Assembly (NCBI RefSeq): GCF_022348085.1
Contig: NZ_JAKRFN010000002.1
Location: forward strand, 248,001 to 312,000
From: Mycobacterium sp. PSTR-4-N
Lineage (GTDB): Bacteria > Actinomycetota > Actinomycetes > Mycobacteriales > Mycobacteriaceae
Length of the DNA: 64,000 nucleotides
Direction: 5' to 3'
Shown here: positions 42,101-50,634 of the stretch, one piece after another
How the letters are laid out: each line of letters starts with the position of its first letter
Numbering within the stretch: position 1 is the stretch's first letter
Position numbers and translations under genes: made by a program
The notes under the pieces: generated by a model
Databases searched by the model: none
What the model was told of the DNA's origin: nothing
What the model saw: the letters and a program-made list of their open reading frames with translations, nothing else

Positions 42101-42772
42101 TCAGGACACCAAAATCGCGTCCAGGGCCGAGTAGAAGATTCCGAGGCCGTCGTCCGACGGGCCGGTCAGCGCCTCGGTGGCGTGCTCGGGGTGCGGCATC
42201 AGGCCGACGACGCGGCCGTTGGCCGAGCTGATGCCGGCGATGTCGCGCATCGAGCCGTTGATGTTATCCCGGTACCGGAACACCACGCGGCCTTCGCCTT
42301 CGAGTTCGTCGAGCACCTCGTCGCTGGCGACGTAGCGCCCTTCACCGGACTTCAACGGGACCAGGATGTCCGCCCCCTGCTCGTAGCGGGTCGACCACGC
42401 CGACGTGTTGGACGCGACCTCGAGCCACACGTCGCGGCAGACGAAGTGCAGCCCGACGTTGCGGGTCAGCGCGCCGGGCAGCAGCCCCGCTTCGCACAGC
42501 ACCTGGAACCCGTTGCAGATGCCCAGCACCGGCATCCCTCGCTCGGCCGCGGCCACCACCTCACCCATCACCGGCGCGAAGCGGGCGATCGCGCCGCACC
42601 GCAGGTAGTCGCCGTAGGAGAACCCACCGGGCACGATGACGGCGTCGACGCCTTTGAGGTCGGCGTCGGCATGCCAGAGGTTGACGGCTTCGCCGCCGGC
42701 CAGGCGCACCGCCCGCGCAGCGTCGATGTCGTCGAGCGTCCCGGGGAATGTGATCACGCCCACACGCGTCAT
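42101..42772 (-). CDS. purQ: Phosphoribosylformylglycinamidine synthase subunit PurQ
   Basis: Glutaminase subunit of FGAM synthase; supplies ammonia to PurL. The 223 residues form a class I glutamine amidotransferase with the nucleophile Cys in [12 protein letters not shown] and the His-Glu pair in [11 protein letters not shown]. The ATG overlaps the purS TGA by 4 nt. Confidence 0.96.
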   Translation of the reverse strand: MTRVGVITFPGTLDDIDAARAVRLAGGEAVNLWHADADLKGVDAVIVPGGFSYGDYLRCGAIARFAPVMGEVVAAAERGMPVLGICNGFQVLCEAGLLPGALTRNVGLHFVCRDVWLEVASNTSAWSTRYEQGADILVPLKSGEGRYVASDEVLDELEGEGRVVFRYRDNINGSMRDIAGISSANGRVVGLMPHPEHATEALTGPSDDGLGIFYSALDAILVS

Positions 42773-43011
42773 GAGCCATCCTCCCGGGTTACGGTCCAGT
42801 CCTCGATCACGGTGTTGGCGAGCAGTGATTCGGCGATCGCGGCGAGCTTCTCGTCGTCGATCGCATCGTCGACCTCGAGCTCGAACCGCTTGCCCTGCCG
42901 CACATCTGAGATGCCGTCGAAGCCGAGCCGACCCAGCGCACCGACGATCGCCTGCCCCTGCGGGTCGAGGATCTCGGTCTTCGGCATGACGTGAACCACC
43001 ACTTTTGCCAC
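42769..43011 (-). CDS. purS: Phosphoribosylformylglycinamidine synthase subunit PurS
   Basis: Small structural subunit of FGAM synthase that bridges PurQ and PurL. The 80 residues begin [20 protein letters not shown], typical of the family, with the second half [22 protein letters not shown]. It is coupled to purQ by a 4-nt overlap. A secreted-protein gene lies 35 nt upstream on the same strand. Confidence 0.96.
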   Translation of the reverse strand: MAKVVVHVMPKTEILDPQGQAIVGALGRLGFDGISDVRQGKRFELEVDDAIDDEKLAAIAESLLANTVIEDWTVTREDGS

Positions 43012-43046
43012 GCGGACACTCTACCTGCGGCGACGGCAGCCCCGCC

Positions 43047-43706
43047 TCACCGGCACGAGCCCAGGTAGGCGGCACACAACGGCGCCGCCAGCGCATCGAA
43101 GATCTGCGCGTCGGGCACCGCGCGCCACTCGACCCGTGTGGGCAGCGTGGTCCACAGGGCGGCCTCGACGATGGTGCTGCTGGCCGGGTCCGCCAGCAGA
43201 TAGGTCCGCATCACCCGGCTGCCCGCTTCGCTGATCACGGCCGCGATCCGATCGGCCTCGTTGGTGGTCAGTGATGGCGACACACCGTCCCCGCAGGACG
43301 CCAGGGCGATGCGCGCCTTCTCCAGGACCTCGAGCGCGGTCTGCCCGCCGGTGACGACGTCCCCGCGCCAATGGATGACCTGCACCTGCAGGTTCCACTG
43401 GCCGTCCGGGTTGGGCACCGTGGCGCGCGCGGCGACCGCGTAGCGGCGCGGGTCCGTTGACGACTCGGGGGTGACGCACCATGACTCGAACTCGAAACGG
43501 GGTGCGGGTGCGGTGACCGCGAGGCCGGCCAGCGACGGCCACCGATAGATCGACGCCAGCGGCAGCGAACTCGATTCGACCCACGCGGCATCGGGGATCG
43601 CGTCGCAGGTGGGCGGACAGAATCCGGGCACCGCATTCGCCTCGCCGGAGGCCAGGAAGACCCCCGAGAACGCCAACGCCAGTGTGAGCATCCACCGCAT
43701 CCGCAC
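43047..43706 (-). CDS. Secreted cysteine-containing protein, unknown function
   Basis: The protein has 219 residues with a signal peptide (about 1-25, ending EANA). The mature protein has six Cys ([31 protein letters not shown]), consistent with three disulfides. ATP-grasp or enzyme motifs are absent. M. tuberculosis has a protein of this type next to purS (Rv0787 by position). It is upstream of purS on the same strand and probably co-transcribed. Confidence 0.75.
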   Translation of the reverse strand: MRMRWMLTLALAFSGVFLASGEANAVPGFCPPTCDAIPDAAWVESSSLPLASIYRWPSLAGLAVTAPAPRFEFESWCVTPESSTDPRRYAVAARATVPNPDGQWNLQVQVIHWRGDVVTGGQTALEVLEKARIALASCGDGVSPSLTTNEADRIAAVISEAGSRVMRTYLLADPASSTIVEAALWTTLPTRVEWRAVPDAQIFDALAAPLCAAYLGSCR

Positions 43707-43741
43707 TACCCCCGCTCCCCTGTGCGGGCCAGACTATAGGC

Positions 43742-44401
43742 ATGCAGCTCACACACTTCGGCCATTCCTGCTTGTTGGCGAGCTTTTCTGCCAGTGCTCG
43801 ACCCGGCGGTGAGACCACGATCCTGTTCGATCCGGGCAATTTCTCCCACGGCTTCGAGGGCATCACAGGTCTGTCGGCGATCCTGATCACCCATCAGCAT
43901 CCCGATCACGCCGATCCCGAACGGTTGCCGGCGCTGGTCGACGCGAACCCGCAGGCTTTGCTCTACGCCGATCCGCAGACCGCGGCCCAGCTCGGCGAGC
44001 CGTGGCGGGCTGTACACGTGGGGGATTCGCTGTCGATCGGGCACCTGACGGTGCGCGGGGTAGGCGGTCAACACGCTGTCATCCATCCGGAAATCCCTGT
44101 GATCGACAACATTTCGTATCTGATCGGCGATGGCGGCCATGCCGCGCGGCTGATGCATCCCGGTGATGCGCTATTCGTTCCGGACGAGCCGGTCGACGTG
44201 CTCGCCACCCCGGCAGCCGCGCCGTGGATGAAGATCTCCGAGGCCGTCGACTACCTGCGTGCGGTGAACCCGACGCGCGCGGTGCCGATCCATCAGGCGA
44301 TCGTCGATCCGATTGCGCGGCCCATCTACTACGGCCGACTCGACGAGATGACGAGCACCGACTTCCAGGTTCTCGAGCAGGAGAACGGCACCGAGTTCTA
44401 G
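43742..44401 (+). CDS. Metallo-beta-lactamase-fold hydrolase (UPF0173-like)
   Basis: The protein has 219 residues with the MBL signature THQHPDHAD (near 52-60), a later His in GGQHAVIHPE and Asp in HPGDALFV. It is a predicted zinc hydrolase; the substrate is unknown. It corresponds to Rv0786c by position. The ATG is 35 bp from the divergent secreted-protein start. Confidence 0.87.
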   Translation: MQLTHFGHSCLLASFSASARPGGETTILFDPGNFSHGFEGITGLSAILITHQHPDHADPERLPALVDANPQALLYADPQTAAQLGEPWRAVHVGDSLSIGHLTVRGVGGQHAVIHPEIPVIDNISYLIGDGGHAARLMHPGDALFVPDEPVDVLATPAAAPWMKISEAVDYLRAVNPTRAVPIHQAIVDPIARPIYYGRLDEMTSTDFQVLEQENGTEF

Positions 44402-44477
44402 GTGTAGGAGTTAAAGCCTGTCAGCTGAGAGGAATTCGATCCTGGCAGGCACACCACGCAACGCTCAGGCTCGAGTC

Positions 44478-45686
44478 ATGCGACGACACCTGCGCAGCGG
44501 GGTGCTGCCCACCGCCGGCGCACTGGCCGCTGCCATGGGCGTGGGCCGGTTCGTCTACACCCCGATCCTGCCGCTGATGACGGGTCAGGCCGGTCTGACC
44601 GCGCAGGCCGCCGGACACCTGGCCACGGCCAATTACGTCGGCTACCTGGTCGGCGCGGTGGCCACGACGTTGTCGGCCCGGTTGGCCCACTCCGCGTTGG
44701 CGTGTCGCACGTCGCTGGTCGCCATCGTGGTCAGCCTGGCCGCGATGCCGACGACGACGCACGCGGCAGTGTGGCTGACCGCCCGCACCGTCGCCGGGTT
44801 CGCGAGCGCGGTGGTCTTCGTGGTCGCCGTCAACACGCTGCTGGAGCGCCTGCCGGCGAAGGCGGGATGGGGTTTCGGCGGGGTCGGTGCCGGCATCGCG
44901 ACGTCCGCCGCGCTTGTCCTCGTGCTGCCCACCGACGACTGGCGCACCGCCTGGTGGGCGGCGGCGGGCCTGGCCACCGTCTTGGGCGCGACGGGCTGGT
45001 CGTTGCATCCGCGGCGGACGCCGACGACGACGCACACGGAGACACATCGGGCCGGCAGGCCGCGTTTCCTGCTGTTGTTCACCGCGTACACCTTGGAAGG
45101 CGTCGGCTACATCATCGCCGGAACGTTCCTCGTCGCCGCGGTGACCGAGCACTCCCCCGGCGCCTTGGGCGCCGGGGTCTGGCTGGTCGTCGGCGTGGCT
45201 GTGGTGCCGTCCGCGGCGCTGTGGGCGAGGCTGGGGGCCCGACACGGCCAGCCGGCGACGCTCACCGTCGCACTCGCGCTGCAGGCCGCCGGGATCGCCT
45301 TGGCCTGTCAGGGCAGCAGCGCCGCCAGCCTCGTGGGTGCCCTGTTGTTCGGTGGCACGTTCATCGGGGTCAGTACCTTGGCGGTCGCCGAGGGCCGATT
45401 GCTCGGCGTCCGTTCGGCGGTGGCACTGCTGACGGTCGGCTACTCCGTCGGACAGATCGCCGGACCGTTGCTGGTAGCCCCGCTGACCACCGATGGGTAC
45501 CGGCCGGCGCTCGTGATGTCCGCTCTCACAGTCTCAGCGGCTGCGTTGGCCGCCGCCGCGGTGTGGATCATCAGCAGGAACCCACGTTCCCGGGTCGTCG
45601 ACCGTCAGATCACCGGTGTCGCTGCTGAATTCGTCGACGATGGCACGCACCGCCGGTCGATCGTCGTCCGCACGCCAGACCAGTGA
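44478..45686 (+). CDS. MFS transporter, YbfB-like
   Basis: The protein has 402 residues with 12 hydrophobic segments. The N-terminus GVGRFVYTPILPLM is the YbfB/YjiJ-family hallmark. It is predicted to export small molecules; the substrate is unknown. The final helix ends near residue 365 and a 35-residue polar tail follows. The last 153 nt overlap the 3' end of the convergent LysR gene. A LysR beside it may control it. Confidence 0.88.
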   Translation: MRRHLRSGVLPTAGALAAAMGVGRFVYTPILPLMTGQAGLTAQAAGHLATANYVGYLVGAVATTLSARLAHSALACRTSLVAIVVSLAAMPTTTHAAVWLTARTVAGFASAVVFVVAVNTLLERLPAKAGWGFGGVGAGIATSAALVLVLPTDDWRTAWWAAAGLATVLGATGWSLHPRRTPTTTHTETHRAGRPRFLLLFTAYTLEGVGYIIAGTFLVAAVTEHSPGALGAGVWLVVGVAVVPSAALWARLGARHGQPATLTVALALQAAGIALACQGSSAASLVGALLFGGTFIGVSTLAVAEGRLLGVRSAVALLTVGYSVGQIAGPLLVAPLTTDGYRPALVMSALTVSAAALAAAAVWIISRNPRSRVVDRQITGVAAEFVDDGTHRRSIVVRTPDQ

Positions 45687-46466
45687 CCACGTCCACAGCG
45701 GCGTCGGTTCGATCACCTCTCGCCGCACCAGATCTCGCGGTTCGGGATCGCGCTGACCCCGGGGGTTGATCAGCACGGGACGCCCCAGCCGTCGCACGTG
45801 TTCGACGAACGCAGGGCCGGTGACTCCGCCGTCGTCGGTGCGGACGACGCGCGCGCCGGTGCTCGCGGCGAGCTCCTCGGCGTACCGGTTCCACGACGAC
45901 CAGCTCGCGGCGTCCGTGTCGACCAGGACGACGACGTCGGCGGCCGTCACCGCCGACTCGTCGCCGCCCGGCCCCAGCGCGTGCAGGCGATCGATGCCGA
46001 TGAGTCGCGCCTGAAGGGCCAGTGCGTCGAGGTCGCGCGCCTGCACCCAGCAGATCGCCAGGTCGAGCGCTCCGCTGGCCACGCGCTCGGCTTGGGTGTG
46101 CGAGGGCATCACCCAGGTGTCGACGCGCAGTTGCGCGACGCCCGCGGCGCGTTCGGCCCAGTCGGTCGGACACCAGTTGACGCAACCGATCCGAATCGGC
46201 TCTGATGCCGCCAAACCCGTTGCGCGCCTCCGTAATGCATCCGCCTGGTCGATCAGCGCCTTCGCCTCGGACACCAGTGCGGCACCGGCCGGGGTCAGAG
46301 CGACGGATCGGCGGTCACGGTCGAACAGCTGGACCTTGAGGTCGCGTTCGAGCGCCTTGATCTGTTGCGACAGCGAGGGTCCTGCGATCCGCAGCCGTTC
46401 CGCAGCGCGGCCGAAATTCAGCTCGTCGGCCACGGCGACGAAGTAGCGCAACTGACGCAGCTCCAC
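45534..46466 (-). CDS. LysR-family transcriptional regulator
   Basis: The protein has 310 residues with an N-terminal winged helix (MELRQLRYFVAVADELNFGRAAERL, given here as its two halves MELRQLRYFVAV and ADELNFGRAAERL) and a periplasmic-binding-like effector domain (about 92-290). It is divergent from the SDR gene, the usual position for LysR control. Its 3' end overlaps the MFS gene by 153 nt antisense. The tail after VRAIVDEFSS is probably non-conserved. It starts at GTG with a -10 7 nt upstream. Confidence 0.9.
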   Translation of the reverse strand: MELRQLRYFVAVADELNFGRAAERLRIAGPSLSQQIKALERDLKVQLFDRDRRSVALTPAGAALVSEAKALIDQADALRRRATGLAASEPIRIGCVNWCPTDWAERAAGVAQLRVDTWVMPSHTQAERVASGALDLAICWVQARDLDALALQARLIGIDRLHALGPGGDESAVTAADVVVLVDTDAASWSSWNRYAEELAASTGARVVRTDDGGVTGPAFVEHVRRLGRPVLINPRGQRDPEPRDLVRREVIEPTPLWTWSLVWRADDDRPAVRAIVDEFSSDTGDLTVDDPGTWVPADDPHRGGGQRSR

Positions 46467-46473
46467 GTTCCGC

Positions 46474-46479
46474 AGCGTA
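46474..46479 (-). promoter_or_regulatory. -10 element of the leaderless LysR gene
   Basis: On the minus strand TACGCT (46479-46474) ends 7 nt before the GTG at 46466. Confidence 0.5.
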
Positions 46480-46559
46480 ATAGGCAGGACCTCTCAACAG
46501 CGAGGAATCCGGTCCCGCCGAGCGGACATGCGACGCCAGGCACTCACGTTGAGCAGGAC

Positions 46560-47267
46560 ATGAACAGCACATCTGAAGTAGCAATCATCACCGGGGCATC
46601 GCAGGGCATCGGGGCGGCGCTCGTCGCGGGCTACCGTCGCCTGGGCTATGGCGTCGTCGCCACCTCGCGCAGCATCGCCCCCAGTGATGACCCGATGATC
46701 GTCACCGTCGCCGGCGACATCGCCCAACCGGGCGTCGGTGCCGCCTTGGTCGCCGCCGCACACGAACGCTTCGGCCGCGTGGACACCGTCGTCAACAACG
46801 CCGGCATCTTCATCGCCAAACCGTTCACCGAGTACACCGACGCCGACTACGAAGCTGTGACCGGGGTGAACACCCGCGGCTTCTTCGAGGTCACCCGTGC
46901 CGCCATCCCGGCGATGCTCGAGCGCGGCGGACACATCGTGAACATCTCCACCAGCCTGGTCGGTCAGGCCGACAAGAAGGTGCCGTCGGTGTTGGCCTCG
47001 CTGACCAAGGGCGGACTCGATGCCGCCACCCGCTCTCTCGCCATCGAGTACGCCGACAGGGGAATCCGAGTCAACGCCGTCGCGCTGGGCACCATCGACA
47101 CCCCGATGCACGACCCGGCCACGCACCCGTTCTTGGCCGCGTTGCACCCGGTGGGTCGCCTCGGCACCCTCGACGACGTCGTCGATGCCGTGCTGTATTT
47201 GGAGAAGGCAGGCTTCGTCACCGGGGAGATCCTGCACGTCGACGGAGGTCAAAGTGCCGGACACTAG
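46560..47267 (+). CDS. Short-chain dehydrogenase/reductase
   Basis: The protein has 235 residues from the ATG at 46560. It is a classical SDR with ITGASQGIGAAL (cofactor loop) and NNAG, but the catalytic triad is unusual. The Ser is in NISTSL; the usual YxxxK is replaced by VLASLTKGG, so the Tyr is missing while the Lys remains. SDRs with this change occur, but activity cannot be assumed. The C-terminal ITGEILHVDGG-like segment is VTGEILHVDGGQ. The 3' end overlaps the SnoaL-like gene by 14 nt. Confidence 0.85.
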   Translation: MNSTSEVAIITGASQGIGAALVAGYRRLGYGVVATSRSIAPSDDPMIVTVAGDIAQPGVGAALVAAAHERFGRVDTVVNNAGIFIAKPFTEYTDADYEAVTGVNTRGFFEVTRAAIPAMLERGGHIVNISTSLVGQADKKVPSVLASLTKGGLDAATRSLAIEYADRGIRVNAVALGTIDTPMHDPATHPFLAALHPVGRLGTLDDVVDAVLYLEKAGFVTGEILHVDGGQSAGH

Positions 47268-47622
47268 CCGCGAGATCGTTAAATCGGTGCTCGACGAGTG
47301 GAAGGCCGGCATCGACGCGCATGACCCCGAGCGGGTTGCCGCCGTGTTCGCCGACGACGCCGTCTTCCAAGGGCTGGCGCCCTACACGGTGGGACGCGAC
47401 GGGGTGCGCCGCTACTACGACGGCCAGCCCCACGGTATGACGGTCGACTACCGCATCGACGAGGTCCGCCGGCCCGCCGAGCACGTGGTCGTCGGGTACG
47501 GCGCCGCTGATTTCCACCGGCCCGACGGCACGGTGGTCTCGCTGCGCCTCGGCGTGGTGCTCGCCCGAGCCCACGACGGCTGGTCGATCCAGCAATACCA
47601 GGTCAGCGCGCCACCGGTCTGA
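47254..47622 (+). CDS. SnoaL-like (NTF2-fold) protein
   Basis: The protein has 122 residues with one SnoaL/NTF2 domain: WKAGIDAHDPERVAAVFADDAVFQG at the start, shown by the segments WKAGIDAHDPERVAAVF and ADDAVFQG, then RRYYDGQPHGM. The start is GTG 47254 with GGAGGT 5 nt upstream, and it overlaps the SDR gene. The two are probably a functional pair acting on one metabolite. The gene ends just before a 23-bp inverted repeat. Confidence 0.82.
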   Translation: MPDTSREIVKSVLDEWKAGIDAHDPERVAAVFADDAVFQGLAPYTVGRDGVRRYYDGQPHGMTVDYRIDEVRRPAEHVVVGYGAADFHRPDGTVVSLRLGVVLARAHDGWSIQQYQVSAPPV

Positions 47623-47624
47623 CC

Positions 47625-47685
47625 GCGAGAAGTCGCGAACTCGAGTGACACGCCGGAGAAAGCACTCGAGTTCGCGACTTCTCGC
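47625..47685. terminator. Perfect 23-bp inverted repeat between convergent genes
   Basis: The arms 47625-47647 and 47663-47685 (beginning GCGAGAAGTCGCGAACTCGA) are exact inverse complements with a 15-nt loop. It lies between the SnoaL-like gene and the FAD dehydrogenase gene, so it works as a bidirectional terminator. Its length and AGTCGCGAACTCGAG core resemble a dispersed repeat more than a simple terminator. Confidence 0.85.
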
Positions 47686-47694
47686 GCAGAAGAA

Positions 47695-49335
47695 CTAGCC
47701 CACGTCGCGGGCTGCGGCCCGGCCCGCCGCGCGACCGGAGAACACGCACCCGCCGAGGAACGTTCCCTCCAACGAGCGGTACCCGTGCACGCCACCGCCG
47801 CCGAAACCCGCGGCCTCGCCGGCGGCATACAGCCCGGCCACCGGCGTGCCGTCGGCGCCCAGTGCCCGGGATTCGAGGTCGGTCTGCAAGCCGCCCAACG
47901 ACTTTCGGGTCAGAATGTGTAGCTTCACGGCGATCAGCGGGCCGGCCTTGGGGTCGGTGAGCCGGTGTGGTGCGACGACGCGGCTCACGCGGTCGGCGAG
48001 ATAGCCACGCGCGCCGCGGATCGCGGTGATCTGGCTGTCCTTGGTGAACCGGTTGGCCACCTCCCGGTCGCGCGCGGTCACCTCCGCTTCGACCGTCGCG
48101 TAGTCCAATGGCTGCACATCGGGTACGGCGTTCATCTTCGCGACGAGCTCACGCAGTGAGTCGGCGGTGACGAAGTCGACGCCCTTGTCGACGAAGGCGT
48201 GCACCGGTGCGGGTCCCTTGCGGCCACGTTCGAGGACCAGGCGCACACTGCGGCCCGTCAGGTCAGGGTTCTGTTCCTGCCCCGACAGCCCGAATTCCTT
48301 GTCGACGATGCGCTTGTTCAGCACGAACCAGGTGTAGTCCTGCCCGGTCTGGCAGATGTACTCCAGCGTGCCGAGCGTGTCGAAGCCCGGGTAGAGCGGA
48401 ACGGGCAGCCGCCGCCCGCTGGCGTCCAGCCACAGCGACGACGGGCCGGGCAGGATGCGGATGCCGTGCCGCGGCCAGATCGAGTCGTAATTCGTGATGC
48501 CCTCGGTGTAGTGCCACATCCGGTCGCTGTTGATCATGTGCGCCCCGGCTGCCGCGGCGATCCCGAGCATCCGCCCGTCGACGTGCTCGGGCACGCCGCT
48601 GAGGAGCTGCTCGGGCACCCGGCCCATCCGCTGCGGCCAGTTCGCCCGCACGAGGTCGTGGTTGCCGCCGATGCCGCCGCTGGCGACGATGACCGCTTGT
48701 GCGCGAAAATCGAACTCGCCGATGGAGTTTCGAGACGACGGTGCGCCGCGTGCCGCGGAAGACGGCTCCAGCACCGCCCCGCGCACCCCGACGACGGCGC
48801 CGTTCTCGACGACCACCTCGTCGACGCGGTGGCGGTGCGCGAAGCGCACCAGCGGGCCGGTCAGTCGGCGCGCGAAGATCTCGACCAGGCCGGGCCCGGT
48901 GCCCCAGGTGATGTGAAACCGCGGCACGGAGTTGCCGTGCCCGCGGGCGCCGTAGCCGCCTCGCTCGGCCCAGCCGACGAGCGGAAAGACCTTGAGCCCG
49001 CGGTCACCGAGCCAGCTGCGCTTCTCGCCGGCCGCGAAGTCGACGTACGCATGCGCCCACTGCCGGGGCCAGTGGTCCTCGGGGCGGTCGAACCCGGCGG
49101 TGCCGAGCCAGTCCTGCAGGGCCAGCTCGTGACTGTCCCGGATGCCGAGACGCCGCTGCTCGGGGCTGTCGACGAAGAACAGCCCGCCGAAAGACCAGAA
49201 GGCCTGCCCGCCGACGTTGGCGGCGTTCTCCTGGTCGACGATGAGCACGCGTCGGCCCCGCTCGACCAGCTCACATGCGGCCACCAGGCCGGCCAGGCCG
49301 GCACCGACCACGATGACGTCAGCATCATCTGCCAT
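47695..49335 (-). CDS. FAD-binding dehydrogenase (3-ketosteroid dehydrogenase-like, Rv0785 type)
   Basis: The protein has 546 residues with an N-terminal dinucleotide-binding fold IVVGAGLAGLVAACELVERG. The C-terminal FAD motif GLYAAGEAAGFGGGG is followed by GTFLGGCVFSGRAAGR. The family is the fumarate reductase/ketosteroid delta-1-dehydrogenase group; residues that would prove steroid specificity are not evident, so the substrate is open. The next gene upstream on the same strand starts 26 nt away. Confidence 0.88.
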   Translation of the reverse strand: MADDADVIVVGAGLAGLVAACELVERGRRVLIVDQENAANVGGQAFWSFGGLFFVDSPEQRRLGIRDSHELALQDWLGTAGFDRPEDHWPRQWAHAYVDFAAGEKRSWLGDRGLKVFPLVGWAERGGYGARGHGNSVPRFHITWGTGPGLVEIFARRLTGPLVRFAHRHRVDEVVVENGAVVGVRGAVLEPSSAARGAPSSRNSIGEFDFRAQAVIVASGGIGGNHDLVRANWPQRMGRVPEQLLSGVPEHVDGRMLGIAAAAGAHMINSDRMWHYTEGITNYDSIWPRHGIRILPGPSSLWLDASGRRLPVPLYPGFDTLGTLEYICQTGQDYTWFVLNKRIVDKEFGLSGQEQNPDLTGRSVRLVLERGRKGPAPVHAFVDKGVDFVTADSLRELVAKMNAVPDVQPLDYATVEAEVTARDREVANRFTKDSQITAIRGARGYLADRVSRVVAPHRLTDPKAGPLIAVKLHILTRKSLGGLQTDLESRALGADGTPVAGLYAAGEAAGFGGGGVHGYRSLEGTFLGGCVFSGRAAGRAAARDVG

Positions 49336-49361
49336 GCGGCCAATGTAGCGAGCGGAACCCC

Positions 49362-50066
49362 TCAGGCGGCGTCGGACAACGCAGCCGGGTGCCGCCAGGC
49401 GTAGACGGTGGGCTCACACCCGTGCATCAGCGCCAGGTCGGCGGCGTCCAGCATCGCCTGTCGCGGGCCGGGCCGGCGCAGGTGCCGCGCCGCGACGGCC
49501 ACCCGCACGATGCCGTCGCGGCGTGCGGTGCGCTCCGCGGCGAGCACGACGGTTCGGCACCACCACGGTTCGCTCAGGAATCCCTCACCGATGCCGAGGA
49601 CGCGCCCCCGCACCGTCGTACCGCGGACCAGGTCGGTGATCCCGCCCAGTCCGGCCATCACGCGAAAGCCGTTGCGCGGCAGTGCCGTGACCGCGCCGTC
49701 GGAGACGTTCCAGCCGGGTGCGGCGAACAGCCGGGTGCGCAGACCGAGGTGTTCGAGGATCCGGTCGGCGGCCATCAGGCGCAGGTTGGCCTCGTGTGCG
49801 GGCAGCGTCGCGAACTCTCCGCGACGCGTCTTGGTGGCAGCCTCGTCGAAACCGTGCAGCACGATCGCATCGCCGGCGTCGCGCCGCTGCGCGAGCCACG
49901 AGACGGTGCCGGGGTCGCGGTCGAGCCGGTATCCGCCCTTGAGCCGGGGCGCCACCAGGAACGATGCCGGCACGCCGCGCCGCGCCAGCTGCCCGTGGAA
50001 CGCCGCCACGTCGTCGATCGTGCGGTCGCTGACTCCGGAGATCGAGACGATCAGTTGTCCTGCCAC
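49362..50066 (-). CDS. DUF2334 polysaccharide-deacetylase-like protein
   Basis: The protein has 234 residues. The N-terminus VSISGVSDRTIDDVAAFHGQL resembles DUF2334, a deacetylase-fold family. HGFDE and FAAPGWN carry candidate metal ligands. No signal peptide is evident. The substrate is unknown; a sugar N-acetyl group is the family expectation. Upstream on the same strand is gpx, 82 nt away. Confidence 0.8.
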   Translation of the reverse strand: MAGQLIVSISGVSDRTIDDVAAFHGQLARRGVPASFLVAPRLKGGYRLDRDPGTVSWLAQRRDAGDAIVLHGFDEAATKTRRGEFATLPAHEANLRLMAADRILEHLGLRTRLFAAPGWNVSDGAVTALPRNGFRVMAGLGGITDLVRGTTVRGRVLGIGEGFLSEPWWCRTVVLAAERTARRDGIVRVAVAARHLRRPGPRQAMLDAADLALMHGCEPTVYAWRHPAALSDAA

Positions 50067-50148
50067 TTCCGCAGTGTCGCAACGCCAGGTGTCGCGATGG
50101 ACAACGCCGCCACTCGTGTGGCTGAACTGTGTGCGCTGCCCCGCGAAG

Positions 50149-50634
50149 CTACCCCAGCACGTCTTCGATGGCCGCGATCACCTCGGGCGCATCGGGTGCC
50201 GTGCGCGGCCGGAACCGGGCGACCACCTCACCGCCGGGCGCGAGCAGGAACTTCTCGAAGTTCCACTGCACGTCACCGGCCTCGCCGCTGCCGTCCGCGG
50301 TCTGGGTCAGCGTCGCGTACAGCGGATGGCGGTCGGGCCCGTTGACATCGGTCTTGGCCAGCAGCGGAAACGTCACCCCGTAGGTCGTCGAGCAGAAGGT
50401 CTGGATCTCCTCGGCGGTGCCGGGTTCCTGCCCCATGAACTGGTTGCAGGGCACACCGATCACCGTCAGCCCGCGATCCCGGTAGTCCTTCGCCAGCTGC
50501 TCCAAGGCGCTGTACTGCGGCGTGAGCCCGCATTTGGACGCCACATTCACCACGAGCGCCGCGCCGTCGGCCAACTCCCCCAGTGTGGTGGCCTGTCCGT
50601 CCAGGGTGGTCAGGGGCATGTCGGTGAGCGTCAT
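50149..50634 (-). CDS. Glutathione peroxidase-family thiol peroxidase
   Basis: The protein has 161 residues, the usual bacterial length. The peroxidatic Cys is in VNVASKCGLTPQY, with a Gln in VIGVPCNQFMGQEP and Trp-Asn in QWNFEKFL. As mycobacteria lack glutathione, the reductant is likely thioredoxin or mycoredoxin. The ATG overlaps the ptrB stop by 4 nt. Confidence 0.93.
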   Translation of the reverse strand: MTLTDMPLTTLDGQATTLGELADGAALVVNVASKCGLTPQYSALEQLAKDYRDRGLTVIGVPCNQFMGQEPGTAEEIQTFCSTTYGVTFPLLAKTDVNGPDRHPLYATLTQTADGSGEAGDVQWNFEKFLLAPGGEVVARFRPRTAPDAPEVIAAIEDVLG

